The notes beneath the pieces are model-generated. The model was not told the origin of the DNA and did no database searches. It saw only the letters and a list, made by a program, of their open reading frames with translations. From Silvibacterium sp. (GTDB lineage: Bacteria > Acidobacteriota > Terriglobia > Terriglobales > Acidobacteriaceae): a stretch of 63,572 bases of DNA. The stretch spans positions 1 to 63,572 of the forward strand of contig JAFAKX010000136.1 of assembly GCA_019234945.1 (NCBI GenBank), given 5' to 3'. Each line of letters begins with the position of its first letter. Within the stretch, counting starts at the first letter, position 1. Shown here piece after piece: positions 25,284 to 35,149 of the stretch. The position numbers were made by a program, and so were the translations under genes.

Positions 25284-26120
25284 TTATTCAGGCGCATGCC
25301 TCTGCGCCTTCTGTAGCCGCCATTTGGTGCGCGTATAGGCGACGCGAAAGCCTGTGCGTTCGGCGTTGCGTTGCGACTGGCTGCCGGCCTCGGCGACCAT
25401 CATGGCCAGGTCGCAGCCTTGTTCGAGGGCGTAGCGCATTCGCGAATGCAGCAGCGCAGCCTGCAATCCACGGCGGCGCATTTCCGGAACGGTCGCCGCT
25501 CCTCCAAAGAGTGCCACACCCTGATGGAGGCACAGCACACCGGCGGCTCCAGGCTGGCCGTCCAGTTCGGCCAGAAAACACACGCTCTGCTCGCGCTCAG
25601 CGCTCAGCGCCCCAGAGTTTTCGAGAAAGCTCCGAAACTCGGGGTGATCGTGCGCCCAACCGCGCGCGTGGACGCTCGCCCATAGTGGAGCTTCTTCGGG
25701 CTCAATAGCGCGCACCGCGATGGCGTCATGGCCGGCGGTTGATGATCCGACTACCGTTGCGATCGACTGGTAAAGTACGCTGCTGATCTCAATCGGACGA
25801 TAGCCTCGATCGCACAGCAGGTCCAAAGTTGAAATACCGGCCAGCGGACACACCTCATGCATGACGGCCGCCCCGCGCTCGAGGAAAAAGCGCTCGATCT
25901 GTCCAATCGAGTCCGGAGTCGGCTCTTCAAAGATGCCTAGTCCAAAACTCTGCGTCACCGGCGAGTCGACGCCATCGAAGACGGCGTACGCCCCCGCGCA
26001 TTCCATCCACGTCGAACCACTCGCCGGATCGAGACGCGCCCGCGCCTCCGCAAAGGCTCGGCACGCATATCCCTCCGCGCGCTCCAGCCGCCGCGCGAGA
26101 TTCAGGTCCGCAAAGACCAT
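25284..26120 (-). CDS. GNAT-family N-acetyltransferase
   Basis: 278 residues from the ATG at 26120, which has GAGGCGG in front and leaves a 10-base gap from the preceding stop; an earlier start would overlap that gene. The C-terminal half holds the GNAT core: AVRAIEPEEAPLWASVHARGW, CFLAELDGQPGAAGVLCLHQGVALFGGAATVPEMRRRGLQAALLHSRM (the RRxGxA acetyl-CoA loop reads RRRGLQA) and AERTGFRVAYTRTKW. The N-terminal half looks like a degenerate second GNAT fold. Substrate unknown. Co-directional with the sialate O-acetylesterase gene and likely co-transcribed. Confidence 0.82.
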   Translation of the reverse strand: MVFADLNLARRLERAEGYACRAFAEARARLDPASGSTWMECAGAYAVFDGVDSPVTQSFGLGIFEEPTPDSIGQIERFFLERGAAVMHEVCPLAGISTLDLLCDRGYRPIEISSVLYQSIATVVGSSTAGHDAIAVRAIEPEEAPLWASVHARGWAHDHPEFRSFLENSGALSAEREQSVCFLAELDGQPGAAGVLCLHQGVALFGGAATVPEMRRRGLQAALLHSRMRYALEQGCDLAMMVAEAGSQSQRNAERTGFRVAYTRTKWRLQKAQRHAPE

Positions 26121-26130
26121 CCGAGCCGCC

Positions 26131-27645
26131 TCACTTCGACGTAAACGTGGACGCCGGCAGCTTCTCTTTATTGAAGAGATTCGCGTCGGTCCAGCCTGCC
26201 CATCCGTAGCGAACATATTTCGGATTGGCCACGCCTACCGCCTGAACGACCACCGTCGATCCGTCGATCTTTGCCGTTGCCGGGACGAACTTGCCATCCC
26301 CACCGGCGATTTCAAAGCCCGCCGGAGCGCTATCGCTTGTCAACCCGCTCGCGGCGTGGTCGAACCACAACCGCATGAAGGAGCCTTCGACGGTCGCCTC
26401 GCGAAACAGCGGTCCGGAATACTCCATACCGCGTTCGCCATAAACCGTCGCGCGCGCCGCCAGCGCCAGCCGCGCCGCTACCGTCTGTTTATCTGGCGGA
26501 TGTACGTTGTCTTTGGTCCCCACGTCGAGCGTCACAGCCATGGCCGTGTGGGTAACAGCCAGCGCCCGCCGCTGCGCATCGCGGATCGTGCCCCAGTCTT
26601 CATTGGGCGAGTAGAAATTCGAAATCTGCACGTAGAGAAACGGGAAATCCCCCTGACCCCACGCCCTGCGCCAGTCGGCGATCAGCGCCGGAAACTCCTT
26701 CACGTACAGCGGCGCTCGCTCGGGGTCGCTGTTCGTCTCGCCCTGGTACCAGATCACGCCCTTGATGGTGTAGCGTGTCGCGGGAGCAATCATCGCGTTG
26801 TAGAGCGCAGCCGGCTCCCACGACGCAGGATTCGGATGCCAGTGCTGCTCGGGAGGTGGCTGATGCGCAGCCTCCGCGGCATCGCGCTCGCGCTTCTCCT
26901 TCGCGCGAATCGCCTCATCATCGGCCAGATTCTGCGCAAACAACGCTCGCGACCGGAAGACCGGCATCAGCCCGGCGTCGGATGAGATGCCCATCAGGCT
27001 GATCCACGACTCCACCGGCGTGCCGCCCCACGTCGTGTCAATCAGACCGACCGGGACTTTCTCCTTCTCGTTGATCTCCCGCCCGAAAAAGTACGCGACC
27101 GCAGAGAAATCTGCCGCGGTCTGCGGATTGCACTCCGTCCACGTCGCCGAGATGTCGTCCATCGGGAACTCCGACGTGGTGTGCTCCAGGCGTAACAGCC
27201 GAACCGTAGGCAATGCCGCATGTGCGATCTCTTCCAATCCGTTCTTGATCACAGCGCTGCCCGGGAATCCGTTCAGCGGCATCTCCATGTTCGACTGTCC
27301 TGACGCCAACCACACATCGCCGACCAGAAGGTCTGACAGGGTTACACCCGCGCCGCCGCTGCGCCCTGTTGCCGTCAGCGTGTAGGGGCCTCCGGCCTTC
27401 TCGGGCATGAGCCACAGGCTCCATTTGCCCAGATCGTCTGCGGTGGCCGTGCGTGTCTGCTCATGGACGTGGACCGTCACCGTCTCACCGGGATCGGCCC
27501 AGCCCCAGATGTGGATCGGCGTGTCGCGCTGCAGCACGGCATGGTCGCTGAGCAGATGCGGCAGTTTTATCTCCGCGCGCGTGACTCCCGCCGCAATGAA
27601 GGCGAATGCAGCAACGGCACCGCATAGCTTTGCCGAAAATTTCAT
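26131..27645 (-). CDS. Sialate O-acetylesterase family protein (secreted)
   Basis: 504 residues. Signal peptide KFSAKLCGAVAAFAFIAAGVTRA, then LPHLLSDHAVLQRDTPIHIWGWADPGE, the usual N-terminal beta domain. The SGNH-type catalytic motifs are WLASGQSNMEMPL (nucleophile Ser), GLIDTTWGGTPVESW and DVGTKDNVHPPDK (Asp/His). It removes O-acetyl groups from sialic acid or, in plant-degrading Acidobacteria, from other acetylated glycans. Pairs with the downstream GNAT gene. Substrate not determinable here. Confidence 0.9.
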   Translation of the reverse strand: MKFSAKLCGAVAAFAFIAAGVTRAEIKLPHLLSDHAVLQRDTPIHIWGWADPGETVTVHVHEQTRTATADDLGKWSLWLMPEKAGGPYTLTATGRSGGAGVTLSDLLVGDVWLASGQSNMEMPLNGFPGSAVIKNGLEEIAHAALPTVRLLRLEHTTSEFPMDDISATWTECNPQTAADFSAVAYFFGREINEKEKVPVGLIDTTWGGTPVESWISLMGISSDAGLMPVFRSRALFAQNLADDEAIRAKEKRERDAAEAAHQPPPEQHWHPNPASWEPAALYNAMIAPATRYTIKGVIWYQGETNSDPERAPLYVKEFPALIADWRRAWGQGDFPFLYVQISNFYSPNEDWGTIRDAQRRALAVTHTAMAVTLDVGTKDNVHPPDKQTVAARLALAARATVYGERGMEYSGPLFREATVEGSFMRLWFDHAASGLTSDSAPAGFEIAGGDGKFVPATAKIDGSTVVVQAVGVANPKYVRYGWAGWTDANLFNKEKLPASTFTSK

Positions 27646-27813
27646 CGTGTTCGCAAGCCTCTTACAAATTTGTTTTTTTCACAAACGCGCTTCCACCATA
27701 TCAGCAGCGGCCCCTTCTTCCTGTTTTCTGTGGTGAAATCTGCGCTCTCGGCAGTATCGCGGCTGCTCCGGGCAGATTGAGGCCTTTGCAAGACCTCGTG
27801 TTAATGTCGCCCT

Positions 27814-29337
27814 ATGCCCCTGAAAGCAAGAGCACTCCTCACCGCGGCGCTTAGTGTCTTCGCTTCAACCTGCCTGGCACAGACACAACAGGCTGCGCAG
27901 CCCGCAAGCCCGAACGTGCAGGACCGACTCGCGCGCATGATGTCGGTGGGAACCGGCGCGTGGACGACCGACCAGCTCGCCAATATGGAGCGCCTCCGCG
28001 ACGCCGCACTGAACGACCCCTATGCGCTGAACGAGCTGCGCCACCTTACCGACAACATCGGCCCGCGCCTCTCCGGATCGCCGCAAGCGCAGGCCGCTGT
28101 CGATTACGTCGCCGCCGAGATGCGCGCTGTGGGAGCCGAGGTGCAGCTTGAGAAGACCACCGTTCCGCACTGGGTCCGCGGCGAAGAGACGGCCGCACTC
28201 ACGGCCTGGCCCGGCCAGGCTCCGGGCACGACGCAGAAGATCGTCCTCACGGCTCTCGGCGGCAGCGTGGCGACCCCGCCGGACGGCATTACTGCCGAGG
28301 TCGCGGTGGTGAACAACTTTGACGAAGCCCGCAAGCTCCCCGCTGGAGCCGCCAAAGGCAAGATTCTCCTTTTCAACGAAATCTTCGACAAGCGCCTCGC
28401 CGCCCAGGGCAATGGTCTCGCCGCTTACGGCAAGACAGTCGCCTATCGCGGTGGAGGTCCAAGTATCGCGTCCTCGCTCGGGGCCGCAGCCGTCCTCGTC
28501 CGCTCCGTCGGAGGCGCTGACTATCGCCTGCCCCACACCGGCGCGACCTACTATGCGTCCGGCATGGCAAAAATTCCCGCCGCGGCCGTCACCGCCGAAG
28601 ATGCCGACCTGCTCGCCAACCTCGCAAAGCAGGGCCCTGTCACGATGCACCTCACGCTCACTCCGCAGATTCTGCCGCCCGCACCGAGCTACAACGTCAT
28701 CGCCGACTGGAAGGGAAGTGAACATCCCGAGCAGATCGTCATCGTCTCCGGCCATCTCGATTCGTGGGATCTCGGCACCGGGGCAATCGACGACGGCGCG
28801 GGTATCGTCGTTTCGATGGAGGCGATTCAACTGCTCAAGCAGCTCGGACTTCACCCGAAGCGCACCGTGCGATTCATCGCGTGGATGGACGAAGAACAGG
28901 AAGGCTCAGGCGCGCAGACTTACGGAAAGGAACACGCCGCCGAGATGGCCAATCACATCGGCGCGCTCGAGTCCGACCTCGGAGCCGACCATCCCATTGG
29001 CGTTACCTATGCAGGCCCCGCTGCGCTCGGCGATTATCTGCGGCCCGTTGGGCAGATTCTCGATGCCATCGGCGCGTCGACGCTCACGCGCGGCGAAGAG
29101 GCCGGTGAAGATATCAGCTTCCTTAAGGGCGTGCCCGGATTCACTCCCACGCAGGACAGCCGCTTCTACTTCAACTACCACCACACCGCAGCCGATACCT
29201 TCGACAAGGTCGATCCGCAGCACCTTGGCGAGAACGCAGCCGTGATGGCCGTCGTCGCCTACGCGCTCGCCGATGCTTCAACTCCCGCGCCGCGCCGATC
29301 CGCGACAAAACCGGATGGCTCAAGAGAAATGCCATAG
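27814..29337 (+). CDS. Secreted M28 peptidase with PA insert
   Basis: 507 residues; signal peptide KARALLTAALSVFASTCLA then QTQQAAQ. M28 zinc-peptidase ligands are in order: SGHLDSWD (His, Asp), DDGAG (bridging Asp), MDEEQEGSGA (catalytic Glu pair), ESDLGAD (Asp) and YHHTAADTFDKVD (His). A PA (protease-associated) segment lies between residues 140 and 270 (GKILLFNEIF, AAYGKTVAYRGGG). This arrangement is that of the aminopeptidase/carboxypeptidase Q group. Exported di- or oligopeptide hydrolase. It is followed after 16 bases by gamma-glutamyltransferase, so the two are probably co-transcribed for peptide scavenging. Confidence 0.92.
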   Translation: MPLKARALLTAALSVFASTCLAQTQQAAQPASPNVQDRLARMMSVGTGAWTTDQLANMERLRDAALNDPYALNELRHLTDNIGPRLSGSPQAQAAVDYVAAEMRAVGAEVQLEKTTVPHWVRGEETAALTAWPGQAPGTTQKIVLTALGGSVATPPDGITAEVAVVNNFDEARKLPAGAAKGKILLFNEIFDKRLAAQGNGLAAYGKTVAYRGGGPSIASSLGAAAVLVRSVGGADYRLPHTGATYYASGMAKIPAAAVTAEDADLLANLAKQGPVTMHLTLTPQILPPAPSYNVIADWKGSEHPEQIVIVSGHLDSWDLGTGAIDDGAGIVVSMEAIQLLKQLGLHPKRTVRFIAWMDEEQEGSGAQTYGKEHAAEMANHIGALESDLGADHPIGVTYAGPAALGDYLRPVGQILDAIGASTLTRGEEAGEDISFLKGVPGFTPTQDSRFYFNYHHTAADTFDKVDPQHLGENAAVMAVVAYALADASTPAPRRSATKPDGSREMP

Positions 29338-29353
29338 ACTACCTCCTACCACC

Positions 29354-31120
29354 ATGCAAACTCACACGCGAATTGCGCCTGCTCTTGTTCTCGCTGTCTG
29401 CCTCTGCTCGCCGATCCTGCGCGCGCAGGACGCTGCGCCCGACGACGCGAAGAATAACGTCATCGCCACCGCTCACGAGCAGCCGGTGCGCACCAAGCAC
29501 GCCATGGTGGTCAGCGTGCATCACCTCGCGACCGACGCTGGCGTCGAGATCCTGAAGCAGGGAGGCAACGCGATCGACGCTGCGGTGGCTACAGGATTCG
29601 CGCTGGCAGTAGTTCACCCAGTCGCGGGAAATATCGGCGGCGGCGGCTTTATGCTGGTGCGTTTTGCGGCCGGAAACCCCACCTTCATCGACTACCGCGA
29701 GCGCGCGCCGCAGGCCGCGACGGCAAACATGTATCTCGACGCAAAGGGCAATGTCATTACCGACGCCAGCATCACCGGATACAAGGCAATCGGCGTGCCT
29801 GGATCTGTCGCCGGTATGGTCTACGCGGAGAAGAAGTATGGAAAGCTCGCGCTCGCGAAAGTCATGGGGCCGGCAATCAAGCTTGCGAGCCAGGGCTTCG
29901 TCTTGACCGAAGAAGAAGCCGCGGCGCTGCATGATGAAAGGCTGAGCGCGTTCCCCGAGTCGAAGCGCATTTTCCAGCGTGACGGCAACTTCTACAAGGC
30001 TGGCGAGACGTTCAGACAGCCCGAACTTGCTGCGACACTTAAGGCCATCGCCGCTGATCCAGACGATTTCTACCACGGACGCATCGCGAAACAGCTTGCC
30101 GCGGATATGCAGAAGAACGGCGGCCTCATCACGACCGATGACCTCGCCCGCTACTCCGTCAGAGAGCGCGAGCCGCTCACCGGAACCTACAAGGACTACA
30201 CCATCCTCAGCGCGCCTCCACCGTCGTCTGGCGGCGTAGCGCTCATTGAGACCCTCAATATCCTTGAAGGCTACAACCTGAGCCGCTGGAAGGACCGCAC
30301 GCCCGATGAGATGCACCTTATCGTCGAGGCCTATCGCCGCGCCTACATGGACCGCAGCGATTATCTCGGAGACCCCGACTACGTGAAGATTCCCGTCGAG
30401 CAGCTCATCGACAAGAAGTACGCAGCCGCCTGGCGCACCAGCATTAGAGTCGAACAGGCGACTCCGTCGAAGGACCTCAAGCGTCCAGCGGGATTTGTTT
30501 CTCCTCCGCCGACCATGAACGACGTGCGGCATGAATCAACCCAGACCACGCACTTCTCAGTCGTGGACGCGGACGGGAATGCGGTCGCGGTGACGACGAC
30601 CCTCAACAACAACTTCGGCTCAGCCGTCACCGCTACCGGACTCGGCTTCCTGCTCAATGATGAGATGGACGACTTTGCTTCGAAGCTTGGCGTGCCCAAC
30701 ATGTACGGACTCATCCAGGGTCCCGCCAACACCATCGCTCCCGGCAAGCGCCCGCTCTCCGCCATGACGCCGACCATCGTGCTCCAGGACAACAAGCTGC
30801 GGTTCGTCCTCGGTTCGCCCGGAGGCGGTCGCATCATCACGACGGTCGCGAACATCTTCCTCAGCGCCGCCGACGAGGGCCTTAACATTCAGGAAGCCGT
30901 CGACGCTCCGCGCTTCCACCACCAGTATCTGCCGGACATGCTCTTCATCGAGCCCGGCTTGTCCGACGCGACCACGGCCGCCCTGCGCGGGCTCGGCTAC
31001 CAGATCAAGGTCGGCGGCCACTGGAGCGACGGAGAGTGCATCGCGGTCGATCCCGCGACTGGGGACCTCGAAGGCGGGCAGGATCACCGGCATCACTTCG
31101 GCAAAGCGGGGGGATACTAG
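29354..31120 (+). CDS. ggt: Gamma-glutamyltransferase
   Basis: 588 residues from the ATG at 29354 with a signal peptide (QTHTRIAPALVLAVCLCSPILRAQ). Large subunit: GGNAIDAAVATGFALAVVHP, GNIGGGGFMLVR, DYRERAP and GSVAGM. The autoprocessing and nucleophilic threonine is in STQTTHFSVVD; downstream NNNFGS, KRPLSAMTPTI and GSPGGGRI are canonical. The proenzyme cleaves itself into two subunits in the periplasm and splits glutathione and gamma-glutamyl peptides. Directly after a secreted M28 peptidase, so it probably joins in peptide or glutathione recycling. Confidence 0.95.
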   Translation: MQTHTRIAPALVLAVCLCSPILRAQDAAPDDAKNNVIATAHEQPVRTKHAMVVSVHHLATDAGVEILKQGGNAIDAAVATGFALAVVHPVAGNIGGGGFMLVRFAAGNPTFIDYRERAPQAATANMYLDAKGNVITDASITGYKAIGVPGSVAGMVYAEKKYGKLALAKVMGPAIKLASQGFVLTEEEAAALHDERLSAFPESKRIFQRDGNFYKAGETFRQPELAATLKAIAADPDDFYHGRIAKQLAADMQKNGGLITTDDLARYSVREREPLTGTYKDYTILSAPPPSSGGVALIETLNILEGYNLSRWKDRTPDEMHLIVEAYRRAYMDRSDYLGDPDYVKIPVEQLIDKKYAAAWRTSIRVEQATPSKDLKRPAGFVSPPPTMNDVRHESTQTTHFSVVDADGNAVAVTTTLNNNFGSAVTATGLGFLLNDEMDDFASKLGVPNMYGLIQGPANTIAPGKRPLSAMTPTIVLQDNKLRFVLGSPGGGRIITTVANIFLSAADEGLNIQEAVDAPRFHHQYLPDMLFIEPGLSDATTAALRGLGYQIKVGGHWSDGECIAVDPATGDLEGGQDHRHHFGKAGGY

Positions 31121-31138
31121 CCGAGCAGCGTAAGCGCC

Positions 31139-31441
31139 TCACTCCTCGTCTATCAAGTGCTTCTCCGGCAGCATGCTTTGGTGCAGAATTCTACTGATAA
31201 AGACGCCCTGATCTGCCGGTCGAAAAATTACGATGTGCTTGCCTTGCTCGATCCGGCGATAACCATGCCGTACCTCATCGCAACGGCGGCCAAGCTCCGG
31301 TCGTCGAGCGATCAATTCGAAGCACTTAACCAAGCCGCTTAGATAGCGGTCCGCCTGGACGTCGCCCCACCTATCTACTGTGTAGTCCAGAATCTCTTCA
31401 AGATCGAGCTGCGCAAGTCTTGATAAGCGATACTCGGTCAA
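31139..31441 (-). CDS. parE: ParE/RelE-type toxin
   Basis: 100 residues. YRLSRLAQLDLEEILDYTVDRWG, a helix hairpin with RRPELGRRCDEVRHGYRRIEQGKHIVIFR and a C-terminal RILHQSMLPEKHL define the ParE/RelE fold; SMLPEKHL is a typical ParE terminus. It follows the ParD-like antitoxin by 4 bases. ParE toxins usually poison DNA gyrase; the target here is inferred. The pair sits between ggt and a sugar isomerase gene and looks like an independent insertion. Confidence 0.92.
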   Translation of the reverse strand: MTEYRLSRLAQLDLEEILDYTVDRWGDVQADRYLSGLVKCFELIARRPELGRRCDEVRHGYRRIEQGKHIVIFRPADQGVFISRILHQSMLPEKHLIDEE

Positions 31442-31445
31442 CGAT

Positions 31446-31712
31446 TCACCTTCCCCGTATCAGACGGGCTCGCCTGCGGATTCTCTTCCGGAGTTCCCCG
31501 ATAACATCGCCTTCAGCCATGCCGCTTTCCTCGCCCGCTTTGACGGCGGCGCGAATTGCCTCAAGTTTAGCCCGCTGCTCCTTTTCATACTGCTCTAAGG
31601 CCCGCAGGCCAGCACGAAGAACCTCACTGGCGTTGGCGTACCGACCGCTCTGAATCCTGGAATCCACAAACTCGTCCAATTCAGGTGTCAGGTTGATGTT
31701 GCGAGTTGGCAT
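31446..31712 (-). CDS. parD: ParD-type antitoxin
   Basis: 88 residues; ATG behind GGGGAAG. The N-terminus NINLTPELDEFVDSRIQSGRYANASEVLRAGLRALE is a ribbon-helix-helix DNA-binding domain of the ParD/CopG type; the basic C-terminal part wraps ParE. First gene of the operon with parE. It would neutralise the toxin and repress the promoter, expected in the 158 bases upstream (31713-31870). Confidence 0.92.
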   Translation of the reverse strand: MPTRNINLTPELDEFVDSRIQSGRYANASEVLRAGLRALEQYEKEQRAKLEAIRAAVKAGEESGMAEGDVIGELRKRIRRRARLIRGR

Positions 31713-31870
31713 GAATCTTCCCCTTGCGTGATCGTAGATGGATTGGCAACTGTTGGCAATCAGCCTACGAATGGCGCAAGCTGATTCTCTTTTCCCTAGG
31801 ACGTCACGCGAAGTGAGAAGATAGAAGAAGCCAGAAGATAGAGGAACGTCCTCTCCCAGGTTTCACTTTC

Positions 31871-32689
31871 ATGCTGAAGGTTATCTCGTCGCACGTTTTT
31901 CTTCGCAACCGGCTCCATCCCGGCTTGCTTGAGACCATTCAAAAATCCGGAGCCGACGGCGTGGAACTCTTCGCCGCGCGCCAGCACTTCGATTACAACG
32001 ATCGCAGCGCCATCCGCGATCTTTCCGAATGGTTTCGTTCGAACCCCACCGAAGCATTTTCGATGCACGCGCCGCTCTATGCCGACTACGAGATGGGCCG
32101 CTGGGGCGCACCCGGCATCAACGTTATCCACCCGGAAAAGGCCCGGCGCATCGATGCCATGGACGAAATCAAACGCGCCCTCGAAGTCGCCGAGCAGATT
32201 CCGTTCCGTTTTCTGATCGTTCACCTCGGCGAACGCGAGGATACCTGGAGCCCGCGCGCTCTCGAATATTCCATCACCGCACTCGAGCACTTGCGTGCCT
32301 TTGCCAGCCCGCTGGGTGTGAAGCTCTTGATCGAAAACATACCGAACGACGTCACGCGCCCGGCGAACATCATCCAGATCATCAACACAGGGCACTTCAC
32401 TGATATCGGAGTCTGCCTTGATGTAGGGCACGCAAATCTCGGCGACGGAGTGAAGGCGACGCTCGACGAACTTAAGGACCGCATCCGCTCCTCGCATCTG
32501 CACGACAACCAAGGCGACCGCGACGCTCACCTCTGGCCCGGTGACGGCTCCATTGTTTGGGATGAAGTCTACGACGGCCTGAAGACAGCGCCGCAGATTC
32601 CCGCCGGTGTGCTCGAAATTAACTACAGCCTCGAGGAGTCTCCTGAGACAGTAATGCAGAAGGCAGCTAAAGCTTTTGAGAGCTTTTAG
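31871..32689 (+). CDS. Sugar phosphate isomerase/epimerase (AP endonuclease 2 / xylose isomerase-like TIM barrel)
   Basis: 272 residues. TIM-barrel landmarks of the family are visible: SGADGVELFA, SMHAPLY, FLIVHLGERED, LLIENIPND, GVCLDVGHANL, SSHLHDNQGDRDAHLWPGDGSI and LEINYS. The His, Glu and Asp residues form the divalent-metal site. Reactions in this family (sugar epimerisation, isomerisation, inosose metabolism) cannot be separated by sequence here. It precedes asnS by 69 bases on the same strand. Confidence 0.85.
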   Translation: MLKVISSHVFLRNRLHPGLLETIQKSGADGVELFAARQHFDYNDRSAIRDLSEWFRSNPTEAFSMHAPLYADYEMGRWGAPGINVIHPEKARRIDAMDEIKRALEVAEQIPFRFLIVHLGEREDTWSPRALEYSITALEHLRAFASPLGVKLLIENIPNDVTRPANIIQIINTGHFTDIGVCLDVGHANLGDGVKATLDELKDRIRSSHLHDNQGDRDAHLWPGDGSIVWDEVYDGLKTAPQIPAGVLEINYSLEESPETVMQKAAKAFESF

Positions 32690-32758
32690 TAAAGCAGTGA
32701 ATAGGAAACAGGAAATACCGATCGGACAGTGGTAACGCTGAGGCAAAGCTTAGAGATC

Positions 32759-34129
32759 ATGGCAGAAGAAGCAAAGACAGAAGTCGTAACCGACACAGCA
32801 ATAGAAACGAAACCCCTCACCACCATCACCCGGATCGGCGAGCACGAAGGGCGAAGCGTCACCATCCAGGGTTGGCTCTACAATCTGCGCGAGAGTGGCA
32901 AGCTGCTTTTTCCGATCTTCCGCGACGGTACGGGAACCATCCAGGGCATCGTTCCCAAGGCCGCAGTCCCGGCCGGAGTCTTCGATGCCATCAAGGGTCT
33001 CACGCAGGAATCGAGCGTCGTCGTTACCGGCAAGGTGCGCGCCGATAAACGTGCCCCCGGCGGTTACGAATTGGACGTCGAGGACATCGACATCGTCCAG
33101 CGCGTGCCCGAGGACGCACCGTTTCCCATCTCCCTCAAGGAACACGGCACCGACTTCCTGATGGAGCACCGCCATCTCTGGATCCGCACGCCGCGCCAGG
33201 CCGCGATCCTGCGTATCCGAGCCGAGATCATCAAGGCGTGTCGCGACTTCCTCGACGACAACGGCTTCGTCCTCACCGATCCGCCGATCCTCACGCCGGC
33301 TGCCTGCGAGGGCACCAGCACGCTCTTCCCGGTCGAATATTTTGGAGATGAAGCGTACCTCACGCAGAGCGGACAGCTCTACATCGAGAGCACGGCCCTG
33401 GCGCTCGGCAAGGTCTACTCCTTCGGGCCGACATTTCGTGCCGAGAAGTCCAAAACGCGCCGGCATCTGACCGAGTTCTGGATGGTCGAGCCCGAGCTCG
33501 CCTACTGCGACCTTGATTGCCTGATGGAACTCGCCGAGCAGTTCCTCAGTTTCATCGTCGATCGCGTGGTCACGCGGCGGGCCGCCGACCTGAAAGTCAT
33601 CGGACGCGACACATCGAAGCTCGAATCGATCAAGCCGCCTTTCCCGCGCCTGCGCTACGACGAGGCTGTCGCGATGCTCAACGAAGCGCATGCCAAAGGT
33701 CTGCTCGAACACCCCTTTGAGTACGGCAACGACTTCGGCTCGCCCGACGAGACCTATATTTCCTCGCAGTTCGACCGTCCGGTGATGGTGCACCGCTACC
33801 CCGCCGCCGTGAAGGCCTTCTACATGGAGCCCGACCCGCAGGACCCGAAGTACGCGCTCTGCGTCGATGTGCTTGCGCCCGAGGGCTACGGCGAGATCAT
33901 CGGAGGCTCCCAGCGCATCGCGTCCTTCGATCTGCTCAAGAAGCGTATCGAAGAGCACAACTTGCCGCTCGATGCCTTTCAGTGGTATCTCGATCTGCGG
34001 AGGTATGGTTCGGTTCCCCACTCCGGATTCGGCATGGGCATCGAACGGGCCGTCGCGTGGATCTGCGGCCTCGAGCATGTGCGCGAGACCATTCCCTTCG
34101 CGCGCACGCTGAACCGCATCTATCCATAG
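32759..34129 (+). CDS. asnS: Asparaginyl-tRNA synthetase
   Basis: 456 residues from the ATG at 32759 (a GTG at 32729 is open but less likely). An OB-fold anticodon domain ([30 protein letters not shown]) precedes the class II catalytic core: [50 protein letters not shown] (motif 2) and [16 protein letters not shown] (motif 3). [11 protein letters not shown] and the [12 protein letters not shown] end are AsnRS features that separate it from AspRS. Cytoplasmic. Followed by arginase after 18 bases. Confidence 0.95.
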   Translation: MAEEAKTEVVTDTAIETKPLTTITRIGEHEGRSVTIQGWLYNLRESGKLLFPIFRDGTGTIQGIVPKAAVPAGVFDAIKGLTQESSVVVTGKVRADKRAPGGYELDVEDIDIVQRVPEDAPFPISLKEHGTDFLMEHRHLWIRTPRQAAILRIRAEIIKACRDFLDDNGFVLTDPPILTPAACEGTSTLFPVEYFGDEAYLTQSGQLYIESTALALGKVYSFGPTFRAEKSKTRRHLTEFWMVEPELAYCDLDCLMELAEQFLSFIVDRVVTRRAADLKVIGRDTSKLESIKPPFPRLRYDEAVAMLNEAHAKGLLEHPFEYGNDFGSPDETYISSQFDRPVMVHRYPAAVKAFYMEPDPQDPKYALCVDVLAPEGYGEIIGGSQRIASFDLLKKRIEEHNLPLDAFQWYLDLRRYGSVPHSGFGMGIERAVAWICGLEHVRETIPFARTLNRIYP

Positions 34130-34147
34130 GGTCGAGAAGCAGACGTT

Positions 34148-35149
34148 ATGTCACGAGTTACCGAGATTCGAGCAGTCGCAAGAACCACAGCTGCTACCAC
34201 CGGCCGCCCAGCTTACACTGGAGTGCAGTCGCTCCCACCGCGCCGGATCAAAATCATCGGCGTTCCACTCGATCTCGGAGCCGCGCGCCGCGGCGTCGAC
34301 ATGGGCCCCTCGGCGGTCCGCGTCGCCGGTCTCGAAGCGCGCCTCGAAGCCCTCGGCCACGAGGTGAAAGACGGCGGCAACATCGGCGTTGCCATTGCCG
34401 AAACCAAGCCCGCAGGCCAGGAGAACGCCCGCTATCTCAAGGAAATCACCGAGACCTGCACCCAGGCGGCCCAGGCCGTCCTGCGCTCGCTCGAAGAAGG
34501 CCTGACGCCCGTCGTCCTTGGCGGCGATCATTCTGTCGCGGCCGGAACCGTCTCCGGCGTCGCCGAGTTCTACCGCCGCGACAACAAAAAGATCGGCCTC
34601 ATCTGGATCGATGCCCACTCGGACATCAACACGCCCGAGAGCTCGCCCAGCGGCAACGTCCACGGAATGCCATTGGCCGCGCTGCTCGGCCTCGGCCCCG
34701 AGCCGCTCGCGAACATCCTCGGCTTCTCACCAAAAGTCGTGCCCGAAAACACCGTGCTCATCGGCGTGCGCGACATCGACGCGACCGAGAAGGAAAACAT
34801 CCGCCGCGCCGGCATCACCGAGGTCTACACCATGCGCGACATCGACGAACGCGGCATGCGCACCGTGATGGAAGAGGCCCTGCGCGCCGCCGGACGCGGC
34901 ACCGCCGGCTATCACGTCTCCCTCGACATGGACTGGATCGATCCCGAGGATGCCCCCGGCGTCGGCACTCCGGTACGCGGCGGCGCCACCTACCGCGAGG
35001 CGCATCTGGCCATGGAGATCATCGCCGACCACGGCCGCATGCTGAGCTTCGAAATCGTCGAGGTAAACCCGGTCATCGACGAGCGCAATCGCACGGCGGA
35101 CCTCGCCGTCGAGCTTATTTCCTCGGCGTTTGGGAAGAAGATACTTTAG
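34148..35149 (+). CDS. rocF: Arginase
   Basis: 333 residues, binuclear manganese ureohydrolase. Motifs: GVPLDLGAARRGVDMGPSAVR (arginase-specific), VVLGGDHSVAAGT, IWIDAHSDINTPE, SGNVHGMPLA and SLDMDWIDPEDAPGVGTPVRGG. The GxDMGPSAxR start and SGNxHGMP favour arginase over agmatinase. It hydrolyses arginine to ornithine and urea. Its last 35 bases overlap the 3' end of the convergent Fic gene. The N-terminal 25 residues are an extension relative to Bacillus RocF. Its urea could also be a nitrogen store, but no urease is in the window. Confidence 0.92.
   Translation: MSRVTEIRAVARTTAATTGRPAYTGVQSLPPRRIKIIGVPLDLGAARRGVDMGPSAVRVAGLEARLEALGHEVKDGGNIGVAIAETKPAGQENARYLKEITETCTQAAQAVLRSLEEGLTPVVLGGDHSVAAGTVSGVAEFYRRDNKKIGLIWIDAHSDINTPESSPSGNVHGMPLAALLGLGPEPLANILGFSPKVVPENTVLIGVRDIDATEKENIRRAGITEVYTMRDIDERGMRTVMEEALRAAGRGTAGYHVSLDMDWIDPEDAPGVGTPVRGGATYREAHLAMEIIADHGRMLSFEIVEVNPVIDERNRTADLAVELISSAFGKKIL

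Noticed and set aside
27865-28854. 329-codon minus-strand frame opposite the M28 peptidase
   Set aside because: Mirror of a peptidase with full metal-ligand set; no start signal.
32750-34078. 442-codon minus-strand frame opposite asnS
   Set aside because: Antisense of an essential aminoacyl-tRNA synthetase; codon pattern typical of a shadow.
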